Shown here in pieces: positions 5,983 through 12,330 of a stretch of DNA of 12,330 nucleotides. The position numbers and the translations under genes were made by a program. Source of the DNA: PWQG01 sp051747985 (lineage in GTDB: Bacteria; Pseudomonadota; Gammaproteobacteria; Pseudomonadales; Pseudohongiellaceae); contig JBNJGU010000071.1 of the NCBI GenBank assembly GCA_051747985.1, positions 1 to 12,330 on the forward strand. Reading direction: 5' to 3'. Under the pieces are notes generated by a model that worked only from the letters and a program-made list of their open reading frames with translations, did no database searches and was not told the DNA's origin. The first letter of the stretch is position 1; every line of letters starts with the position of its first letter.

Positions 5983-7992
5983 ATGACAGACCGGGTCACT
6001 TCGCGCCGTGAACGCGCCAATGCCATTCGCGCCCTTGCCATGGACGCCGTGCAGAAAGCCAAGTCCGGCCATCCGGGCGCCCCGATGGGCATGGCCGACA
6101 TCGCCGAGGTCCTGTGGAACGATTTCCTGCAGCACAATCCGGTCAACCCGGGCTGGGTCAACCGTGACCGCTTCGTGCTGTCCAACGGGCATGGCTCCAT
6201 GCTGGTCTACTCCCTGTTGCACCTCAGTGGCTATGACCTGCCCATGGAAGAGCTGAGGAATTTCCGTCAGTTGCATTCAAAGACCCCGGGACATCCCGAG
6301 TTCGGCTACACCCCCGGCGTGGAGACCACCACCGGGCCGCTGGGCCAGGGCCTGGCCAACGGCGTCGGCATGGCGATTGCCGAGAAGACACTGGCGGCGC
6401 AGTTCAATCGCCCGGACCACGAGATCATCGATCACCACACCTATGTATTCGCCGGTGATGGCTGTCTGATGGAAGGCATCTCCCATGAAGTCTGCTCGCT
6501 GGCCGGTACGCTGCAGCTGGGCAAGCTGATCGTGTTCTACGACGACAATGGCATTTCCATTGATGGCGAGGTGCAGGGCTGGTTCACCGATGACACGGCG
6601 CAGCGCTTCGAGGCCTACGGCTGGCATGTTCTGTCCGTGGACGGTCATGATGCCGACCAGGTCCGCGAGGCCATCAATACGGCCCGGGCCGAGAACGGCA
6701 AGCCCACACTGATCCGCTGCAGGACGGTGATCGGCTTCGGGGCGCCCAACAAGAAGGGCACTGCCGGCATTCACGGGGCTCCGCTGGGGGGCGACGAGAT
6801 CGCGCTGGCCCGCAAGGAACTGGGCTGGGAACACGCGCCCTTTGAGGTGCCCGAGGAGATCTATCGGGACTGGGACGCGCGCGAGAAAGGGTTCGCGGCG
6901 GAGTCGGCCTGGAAAGAGAAAATGACCCGCTACGAGGAAGCGCATCCCGAGCTGGCCATGGAGCTGGTGCGTCGTCTGAAGGGCGAGGTGCCCGGTGTTT
7001 TCGCGGAGGAAGCGGATGCCTTCATCCGGCAGTGTCAGGCGGAAGGCGAGGATATTGCCAGCCGCAAGGCGTCGCAGAAGTGCCTGAATGCCTATGGCAG
7101 ACTGCTGCCGGAGCTGATCGGTGGTTCCGCCGACCTGACCGGCTCCAATCTCACGCTGTGGGAGGGCAGTAAACCGCTGACCGGGACCGATGCCGATGGC
7201 AACTACATCTTCTACGGCGTCCGTGAATTCGGCATGACCGCCATCATGAGCGGTATCGCCCTGCACGGTGGCTTCATCCCTTATGGAGGGACCTTCCTGA
7301 TTTTCATGGAATATGCCCGCAATGCCGTGCGTATGGCGTCACTGATGAAGCAGCACAGCATTCTGGTCTACACCCACGATTCCATCGGCCAGGGCGAGGA
7401 TGGACCCACCCACCAGCCGGTGGAACAACTGGGTACCCTGCGTGCGACGCCCAACCTGTCCACCTGGCGTACCGCCGATGACGTCGAGACGGCGGTGGCC
7501 TGGAAGCTGGCGCTGTTGCGCACCGATGGCCCCACGGCGCTGGTGTTCTCGCGTCAGGGGCTGCCGCATCAGGAGCGCACGGAACAGCAGGTGGCGGATA
7601 TCGCCCGCGGCGGCTATATCCTGGAGGACTGCGAGGGTGCGCCGGAGCTGATCCTGATCGCCACCGGCTCCGAAGTGGCGCCGGCCCGGGAGGCCGCACG
7701 ACAGCTGCAGGGCGAGGGCCGGAACGTACGGCTGGTGGCCATGCCTTCCACCGATACCTTCGATGCGCAGGATGCCGACTACCGCGAGCGGGTGCTTCCC
7801 TCGTCGGTACGCAGGCGGCTGGCCGTTGAAGCCGGTGCCGTGGATGGCTGGTATCGGTACGTGGGCCTGGACGGGGACGTCATCGGCATGCGCGGCTTCG
7901 GTGAGTCGGCCCCCGGTGGCGTACTGATGAAGGAGTTCGGTTTCACCGCCGAAAACATTGCTTCGAAGGCCGGCGAACTGCTGTCCCGCTGA
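5983..7992 (+). CDS. tkt: Transketolase
   Basis: Thiamine-diphosphate enzyme that transfers two-carbon ketol units between sugar phosphates in the pentose phosphate pathway (and in the Calvin cycle where that exists); cytoplasmic, normally a homodimer. The product is 669 residues, standard for bacterial transketolase. Visible features, in order, are SGHPGAPMG (28-36), the substrate/cofactor histidines His30, His70 and His104, the thiamine-diphosphate motif from GDG (158-160) to DDN (187-189), and VREFGMTAI (413-421) with catalytic Glu415 in the pyrimidine-binding domain. The C-terminal domain ends normally. The ATG at 5983 is preceded by AGGAG at 5968-5972, spacing 10; the frame is open further upstream to 5731, but that stretch is intergenic and overlaps the divergent EAL gene. 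It is the first gene of tkt-epd-pgk-fba-hydrolase, with epd 37 bases downstream and no terminator between them. Confidence 0.97.
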   Translation: MTDRVTSRRERANAIRALAMDAVQKAKSGHPGAPMGMADIAEVLWNDFLQHNPVNPGWVNRDRFVLSNGHGSMLVYSLLHLSGYDLPMEELRNFRQLHSKTPGHPEFGYTPGVETTTGPLGQGLANGVGMAIAEKTLAAQFNRPDHEIIDHHTYVFAGDGCLMEGISHEVCSLAGTLQLGKLIVFYDDNGISIDGEVQGWFTDDTAQRFEAYGWHVLSVDGHDADQVREAINTARAENGKPTLIRCRTVIGFGAPNKKGTAGIHGAPLGGDEIALARKELGWEHAPFEVPEEIYRDWDAREKGFAAESAWKEKMTRYEEAHPELAMELVRRLKGEVPGVFAEEADAFIRQCQAEGEDIASRKASQKCLNAYGRLLPELIGGSADLTGSNLTLWEGSKPLTGTDADGNYIFYGVREFGMTAIMSGIALHGGFIPYGGTFLIFMEYARNAVRMASLMKQHSILVYTHDSIGQGEDGPTHQPVEQLGTLRATPNLSTWRTADDVETAVAWKLALLRTDGPTALVFSRQGLPHQERTEQQVADIARGGYILEDCEGAPELILIATGSEVAPAREAARQLQGEGRNVRLVAMPSTDTFDAQDADYRERVLPSSVRRRLAVEAGAVDGWYRYVGLDGDVIGMRGFGESAPGGVLMKEFGFTAENIASKAGELLSR

Positions 7993-8029
7993 AGGACCAT
8001 GACGGCCGTGGCCGGCCTCCAGGAGACGC

Positions 8030-9082
8030 ATGAGTTACCGTATTGCCATCAATGGATACGGCCGTATCGGTCGTTGTGTGTTGCGCGCGCTGTTCGAGTC
8101 CCGCGCCCATGACGGGTTACAGATCGTCGCCATCAATGATGTCACCGATATTGACACGCTGGCGCACCTGACCCGTTATGACAGTACGCACGGTCGTTTT
8201 CCCGGGACGGTCTCCGTGGATGGCGACGGCCTGCAAATCGAGGGCCATGGCCGCGGTGAATCCATACGTGTCCTGTGTGAGCCGGATATCGGCTCCCTGC
8301 CCTGGCGTGAGCTGGATATCGACCTGGTGCTGGAGTGCAGTGGCACCTTCGATGATCGGGAAACGGCCGAGCGCCATTGTCAGCAGGGGGCGGGCCGGGT
8401 GTTGTTCTCGCAACCGGCGCGACCGGAGGTGGATGCCACCATCGTCCATGGCATCAACGATGATACGCTGAAGCCGGACCATCGCATCATCTCGGCGGCT
8501 TCCTGTACCACCAATTGCATCGTGCCGGTGATTCATTGCCTGGATGAAGCGTTCGGGCTGGAATACGGGGTGATCACGACCATCCATTCCGCCATGAACG
8601 ACCAGCCGGTCATCGATGCCTATCATAACCAGGACCTGCGCAAGACGCGCAGCGCCGTGCAGTCGATCATTCCGGTGGATACCGGTCTGGCGCGCGGCAT
8701 CGGCCGTATCCTGCCGCATCTGGACGGGCGCTTCTCCGCGCAGGCCATGCGGGTGCCGACCGTGAACGTCTCCGCCATCGACCTCAGTGTCACGCTGCAC
8801 AGCGATGTGGATGCGGAGGCGATCAATGCAGCCATCCGCCAGGGCTGTGCCCGTTACCCCGCGGACGTGCTGGCCTGCACCGACGAGCCGCTGGCGTCCT
8901 GCGACTTTAATCACGACCCCAGATCGGCTATTGTCGACCTGAGTCAGACGAGGGTCAGCGGACCCCGGCTGGTCAAGGTACTGGTCTGGTTCGACAACGA
9001 ATGGGGCTATGCCAACCGGATGCTGGATGTGGCCGGCCTGATCCGACAACTGGAACAAGGACAAGGAAAACGAACGCCATGA
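8030..9082 (+). CDS. epd: Erythrose-4-phosphate dehydrogenase (Epd/GapB-type)
   Basis: Member of the glyceraldehyde-3-phosphate dehydrogenase family that oxidises D-erythrose 4-phosphate to 4-phosphoerythronate, the first step of the DXP-dependent pyridoxal 5'-phosphate route; cytoplasmic and NAD-dependent. The 350-residue product has the N-terminal NAD-binding motif INGYGRIGR (7-15), the catalytic segment SCTTNC with Cys159, and the base His186 in TTIHSAM. The details favour Epd over classical GapA: TTIHSAMND followed by VIDAYH, SIIPVDTGLA, and DFNHDPRSAIVD all resemble E. coli Epd, where GapA has TTVHA and SSTG. Activity on glyceraldehyde 3-phosphate is still possible, and in an organism lacking another GAPDH it could serve glycolysis. 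AGGAG (8021-8025) lies 4 bases before the ATG. The substrate of transketolase (erythrose 4-phosphate) links it to its upstream neighbour. Its stop overlaps the pgk start by 4 bases. Confidence 0.9.
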   Translation: MSYRIAINGYGRIGRCVLRALFESRAHDGLQIVAINDVTDIDTLAHLTRYDSTHGRFPGTVSVDGDGLQIEGHGRGESIRVLCEPDIGSLPWRELDIDLVLECSGTFDDRETAERHCQQGAGRVLFSQPARPEVDATIVHGINDDTLKPDHRIISAASCTTNCIVPVIHCLDEAFGLEYGVITTIHSAMNDQPVIDAYHNQDLRKTRSAVQSIIPVDTGLARGIGRILPHLDGRFSAQAMRVPTVNVSAIDLSVTLHSDVDAEAINAAIRQGCARYPADVLACTDEPLASCDFNHDPRSAIVDLSQTRVSGPRLVKVLVWFDNEWGYANRMLDVAGLIRQLEQGQGKRTP

Positions 9083-10257
9083 CGCTGCGACGCATGCAGG
9101 ATTTCGACCTGAAGGGAAAACGGGTACTGATCCGCGAAGACCTCAACGTTCCCGTGAAGAATGGCGCGGTGGGCAACGACACCCGCATCCGTGCCAGCCT
9201 GCCGACCCTCCGGGCGGCACTGGATGCCGGCGCCCGGGTGTTGGTGATGTCGCATCTGGGTCGACCGGAAGCCGGTGTGGCGATCAGCGAGCAGCCCGAA
9301 GCCTCGCTGGCTCCGGTGGCCACCCACCTGCAATCCCTGCTGGGCAGCCCGGTGCGCCTGATACAGGACTATCTGGACCCGGACAACGCGCCGGTTCCTG
9401 ACGAAGGCGAGGTGCTGTTGCTGGAGAATGTGCGCGTCAATGCCGGTGAAACCGAAAATGACGAGGCGTTGTCGAAGCAGTACGCGGCCCTGTGCGACGT
9501 GTTTGTCATGGATGCCTTCGGCACCGCCCACCGCGCCCAGGCCAGTACACATGGCGTGGCGCGTTTCGCGCCCGATGCCTGTGCCGGCCCGCTATTGGCC
9601 TCGGAGCTGGATGCGCTGGAGAAGGCGCTGGAGAAACCGGAGCGACCCATGCTGGCCATTGTCGGTGGCGCGAAGGTGTCCAGCAAACTGCGGGTACTGG
9701 AAAGCCTGGCGAAGAAAGTGGATCGTCTGATCGTGGGCGGCGGCATCGCCAACACCTTCCTGCTGGCGGCGGGAAAGCCGATCGGCAGATCGCTGGCGGA
9801 AGCCGACCTGGTGGAGGCGGCCCGATCACTGATGGCGAAGACCGACATTCCCCTGCCGTCCGATGTGGTGGTGGCCAGCGAGTTTTCCGCGGACGCGGAG
9901 GCCACGGTGAAGCCGGTGCACGAGATCGATCACGATGACATGATCCTGGATATCGGCCCGGAGACGGCGGCACGCTTTGCCTCGCTGATCGGAGAGATGA
10001 AGACGATCATCTGGAACGGGCCGGTCGGGGTGTTTGAATTCGAACGCTTTGCGGCGGGGACGGAAGCCGTGGCGAAAGCGGTGGCCGTCAACCCCGGGTT
10101 TTCCATTGCGGGTGGTGGCGAGACCATTTCCGCCATCGATCGCTTCGGTATCACGGACCAGGTGTCCTACATTTCCACCGGCGGTGGTGCGTTTCTGGAA
10201 TTCGTGCAGGGCGAGACGCTGCCGGCCGTGAAGGTGCTGGAAGACAAATACAAGTAA
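9079..10257 (+). CDS. pgk: Phosphoglycerate kinase
   Basis: Reversible transfer of phosphate between 1,3-bisphosphoglycerate and ADP in glycolysis and gluconeogenesis; cytoplasmic monomer. The 392-residue product has the normal length and order of motifs: LIREDLNVP (17-25) for 3-phosphoglycerate binding, HLGRP, LLLENVRVNAGE, DAFGTAHRAQAS, GGAKVSSKL, the hinge region, WNGPVGVFEFE, GGGETISAI, and the closing STGGGAFLE. Two small departures from the usual consensus are REDLNVP (often RADLNVP) and ENVRV (usually ENVRF); both are conservative. The start at 9079 forms an ATGA overlap with the epd stop, which implies translational coupling; AAGGA lies 11 bases upstream. A second Met at residue 6 aligns with an internal Met in E. 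coli Pgk, so the longer start fits the family. The TAA stop is 35 bases before fba. Confidence 0.97.
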   Translation: MTLRRMQDFDLKGKRVLIREDLNVPVKNGAVGNDTRIRASLPTLRAALDAGARVLVMSHLGRPEAGVAISEQPEASLAPVATHLQSLLGSPVRLIQDYLDPDNAPVPDEGEVLLLENVRVNAGETENDEALSKQYAALCDVFVMDAFGTAHRAQASTHGVARFAPDACAGPLLASELDALEKALEKPERPMLAIVGGAKVSSKLRVLESLAKKVDRLIVGGGIANTFLLAAGKPIGRSLAEADLVEAARSLMAKTDIPLPSDVVVASEFSADAEATVKPVHEIDHDDMILDIGPETAARFASLIGEMKTIIWNGPVGVFEFERFAAGTEAVAKAVAVNPGFSIAGGGETISAIDRFGITDQVSYISTGGGAFLEFVQGETLPAVKVLEDKYK

Positions 10258-10292
10258 TCGATTTATCAGTCAGGAATCAAGAGGTACAAGAC

Positions 10293-11342
10293 ATGGCGCT
10301 CATCAGCCTGAGGCAGTTGCTGGATCACGCCGCCGAGCATGAATACGGCGTACCGGCCTTCAATGTGAACAACCTGGAACAGACCCGCGCCATCATGGAG
10401 GCCGCGGACGAGGTCAACAGTCCGGTGATCATGCAGGCCTCCGCCGGTGCCCGCAAGTATGCCGGTCCGCGTTTTCTGAAACACCTGATCGAGGCGGCCA
10501 TCGAGGAGTTCCCGCATATTCCCGTGGTCATGCATCAGGATCATGGCGCCTCGCCGGCGGTCTGTCAGCGCTCCATCCAGCTGGGCTTTTCGTCCGTCAT
10601 GATGGACGGTTCACTGGGCGAGGACGGCAAGACGCCGACCGACTTTGATTACAACGTGCGTGTCACGCGGCAGGCCGTGGATATGGCTCATGCCTGCGGA
10701 GTCTCCGTGGAAGGCGAGCTGGGTTGCCTGGGCTCCCTGGAGAGCGGCATGGCCGGCGAGGAAGACGGCAGCGGCGCGGAAGGCAAGCTGTCCCTGGAGC
10801 AGATGCTGACCGATCCCGAGGAAGCGGCCGCGTTCGTCGATGCCACCGATGTCGATGCCCTGGCCATCGCGGTGGGTACCAGTCACGGCGCCTACAAGTT
10901 CACCCGTCCGCCGACCGGTGACATCCTGGCCATCGGGCGCATCAAGGAGATCCACCAGCGGATTCCGGACACGCACCTGGTCATGCACGGCTCCTCTTCC
11001 GTGCCACAGGAGTGGCTGGACATCATCAACGAGTTCGGCGGCGAAATCCCGGAGACCTACGGCGTGCCGGTGGAGGAAATCCAGGAAGGCATCCGGCACG
11101 GGGTCCGCAAGGTCAACATCGATACCGACCTGCGCCTGGCTTCCACGGGCGCGGTACGCAAGTTCCTGGCCGAGAACCCGTCCGAGTTCGATCCGCGCAA
11201 GTTCCTCAAGCCCAGCACGGCGGCTATGAAAAGCATCGTCAAGGCGAGGCTGGAAGCCTTCGGTACCGCTGGGCAGGTCAGCCGGATCGGCAAGGTATAC
11301 AGTCTGGAAGAGATGTCCGAACGCTACATCAAGGGGTTCTGA
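10293..11342 (+). CDS. fba: Class II fructose-bisphosphate aldolase, Calvin-cycle subtype
   Basis: Zinc-dependent aldolase that interconverts fructose 1,6-bisphosphate with glyceraldehyde 3-phosphate and dihydroxyacetone phosphate; it also condenses erythrose 4-phosphate with dihydroxyacetone phosphate in some relatives. The 349-residue product matches the class IIB/Calvin-cycle subtype found in pseudomonads and autotrophic proteobacteria rather than the E. coli FbaA type. Key features are PAFNVNN (21-27), HQDHG (81-85) with catalytic Asp83 and zinc ligand His84, SVEGELG (138-144), GTSHGAYKF with His198, MHGSSS with His232, and NIDTDLRLA near the C-terminus. The ATG at 10293 has GAGGT at 10281-10285, spacing 7. 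The subtype name does not by itself imply carbon fixation: no RuBisCO or phosphoribulokinase gene is in the window. It follows pgk directly, with no pyruvate kinase gene between them. Confidence 0.96.
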   Translation: MALISLRQLLDHAAEHEYGVPAFNVNNLEQTRAIMEAADEVNSPVIMQASAGARKYAGPRFLKHLIEAAIEEFPHIPVVMHQDHGASPAVCQRSIQLGFSSVMMDGSLGEDGKTPTDFDYNVRVTRQAVDMAHACGVSVEGELGCLGSLESGMAGEEDGSGAEGKLSLEQMLTDPEEAAAFVDATDVDALAIAVGTSHGAYKFTRPPTGDILAIGRIKEIHQRIPDTHLVMHGSSSVPQEWLDIINEFGGEIPETYGVPVEEIQEGIRHGVRKVNIDTDLRLASTGAVRKFLAENPSEFDPRKFLKPSTAAMKSIVKARLEAFGTAGQVSRIGKVYSLEEMSERYIKGF

Positions 11343-11349
11343 GCCCGCC

Positions 11350-12330
11350 ATGGCCCGGCGCCCGAATGCGTTCGACGAGGCGGCGGCAACGCACCTGAAA
11401 CGGTCCTTGCCGCCGCTATCTTCAGGGAAGAGCCCGGCGCCGTCGCCGGAGGTGGACCGGTACCTGGCCCACTACGGCATCGCCTTTCCCGACCTGTCAT
11501 CCCGCCATGTATTCGGCATGGTGGACGCGGCCGGCCTGGATCTGGCCACGCATATCTACCATCCGGCCGGCCCTCCGCGCGGCACTTTCATCATTCTGCA
11601 CGGCCTGTTCGATCATGCCGGCCTGTACGGGCATGTGATCCGATTCTGTCTGGCGCAGCAGTTCGTGGTCTGCATTGCCGATCTTCCGGGCCACGGACTG
11701 TCCAGTGGCGAGCCCGCGGACATCGACGATTTTTCCCGGTATCGCGAAGTGCTGCGTGAGTGGATCCGATGTCTGGCGCCCCATGCATTGCCGGCCCCAT
11801 TCCTCATGCTCGGTCAGAGCATGGGGGGCGCGATTGCCATGGACTGCACGCTGCACTGGTGTGGGAACTCGCCAGAAGGACCATTGCAGCAGGGCCCGGT
11901 GGAGATTGAAAGACTGTTCCTCCTGGCGCCTCTGCTGCGACCGGTGGATTGGCTTCGCGTGCGGTTCTACCACTGGATCGGCCATCACTTCCACTCTCAC
12001 ATCGAGCGGGAGTTCTCCACTAACAGTCGTGACGAGGTCTTTCTGCGCTTTCTGCGCGAGCAGGACCCGCTGCAGCCGCGCCACCTCAGTGGCCGCTGGG
12101 TGCGGGCCATGGTGCGCTGGCAGCGGGAATTCCGTCGTCTGCCGTCGTGCTCTCTGCCGGTGAGGATGTTCCAGGGTGACGACGACGGCACCGTGAACTG
12201 GCGCTGGAATCTGCCCCGGATACAACGCCGATTTCCGCAACTGTCACTGACGATGCTGCCGGGTGGTCGGCATCATCTGGCCAATGAATCGGCCGACCAC
12301 CGCCGGGAAATGTTCTCCGTCATGGAAAGC
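11350..12330 (+). CDS. Alpha/beta hydrolase, monoacylglycerol lipase/lysophospholipase-like, C-terminus off window
   Basis: The frame is open from an ATG at 11350 to the window edge, 327 residues with no stop. It reads as a serine hydrolase of the alpha/beta fold, in the broad monoacylglycerol lipase/lysophospholipase (Hydrolase_4) group; the natural substrate is not known. Seen are the oxyanion-hole segment IILHGLFDHAG (81-91), DLPGHGLSSG (111-120), the nucleophile elbow LGQSMGG with Ser157, a probable catalytic acid in QGDDDGTVNW (275-284, most likely Asp279), and the His in LPGGRHHLANE (His308 most likely). An insertion rich in Trp and His (about 195-262) is the cap or lid. There is no signal peptide, so the enzyme is probably cytoplasmic. 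It starts 7 bases after the fba stop. The ribosome-binding site is weak (AAGGGG 13 bases upstream), so reinitiation after fba is plausible. Little protein should be missing, since the catalytic His is already present. Confidence 0.88.
   Translation, partial: MARRPNAFDEAAATHLKRSLPPLSSGKSPAPSPEVDRYLAHYGIAFPDLSSRHVFGMVDAAGLDLATHIYHPAGPPRGTFIILHGLFDHAGLYGHVIRFCLAQQFVVCIADLPGHGLSSGEPADIDDFSRYREVLREWIRCLAPHALPAPFLMLGQSMGGAIAMDCTLHWCGNSPEGPLQQGPVEIERLFLLAPLLRPVDWLRVRFYHWIGHHFHSHIEREFSTNSRDEVFLRFLREQDPLQPRHLSGRWVRAMVRWQREFRRLPSCSLPVRMFQGDDDGTVNWRWNLPRIQRRFPQLSLTMLPGGRHHLANESADHRREMFSVMES

Noticed and set aside
6277..7266. Long minus-strand open frame of 329 codons opposite tkt (and a similar one of 315 codons at 8117-9064 opposite epd)
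   Set aside because: Both are antisense to highly conserved enzymes and show no domain or plausible ribosome-binding context; they are shadows produced by codon bias.
8001..8020. GGCC-rich palindromic bases in the tkt-epd spacer as a possible terminator
   Set aside because: The stem is very short, there is no T-run, and termination here would split a tight operon.
7999..8112. Short frame starting ATGACGGCC in the tkt-epd spacer and overlapping epd
   Set aside because: It is 37 codons, out of frame with epd, with no good ribosome-binding site, and it overlaps a well-supported gene start.
10293..11342. Calvin-cycle operon (autotrophy) inferred from the aldolase subtype together with tkt and pgk
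   Set aside because: This aldolase subtype is also the housekeeping enzyme of heterotrophs such as pseudomonads, and no RuBisCO, phosphoribulokinase or CbbR gene is in the window.

Overview
The window looks like chromosomal DNA of a GC-rich gammaproteobacterium. The evidence is an Epd-type dehydrogenase between transketolase and phosphoglycerate kinase, a Calvin-cycle-subtype class II aldolase closely resembling the pseudomonad enzyme, and ordinary Shine-Dalgarno sites. Genus cannot be fixed from the sequence. No phage, transposase, CRISPR array, tRNA or rRNA was seen. Nine protein-coding genes fill almost the whole window; two of them are cut by its ends.

The genes form two divergent blocks around a short intergenic region (about 5812-5982). 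The left block is on the minus strand. In transcription order it holds a membrane-anchored c-di-GMP protein with a degenerate GGDEF and an intact EAL domain (5811-4141), a copper P1B-1 ATPase with YHS and heavy-metal-binding N-terminal domains (3938-1593), an APC-family permease (1550-201), and a small two-helix membrane protein that runs off the left edge (171-1). Spacing after the ATPase is short (42 and 29 bases), so the last three are probably co-transcribed. The c-di-GMP gene is separated from the ATPase by about 200 bases containing a strong inverted repeat.

The right block is on the plus strand and is a central carbon operon: tkt (5983-7992), epd (8030-9082), pgk (9079-10257), fba (10293-11342), and an alpha/beta hydrolase (from 11350, running off the right edge). 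Gaps are 37 bases, a 4-base ATGA overlap, 35 bases and 7 bases. The enzymes link pentose-phosphate, pyridoxal-phosphate precursor and lower glycolytic/gluconeogenic triose reactions. No pyruvate kinase gene sits between pgk and fba, where some relatives carry one. The hydrolase is the unexpected member.

Most of the window is well-known biology. I saw no convincing previously undescribed system. The points most worth a second look are the inverted repeat upstream of the copper ATPase, the GGDEF-to-AGDKF degeneration, the repeated GGAAAA boxes upstream of tkt, and the lipase-like gene ending the glycolytic operon.
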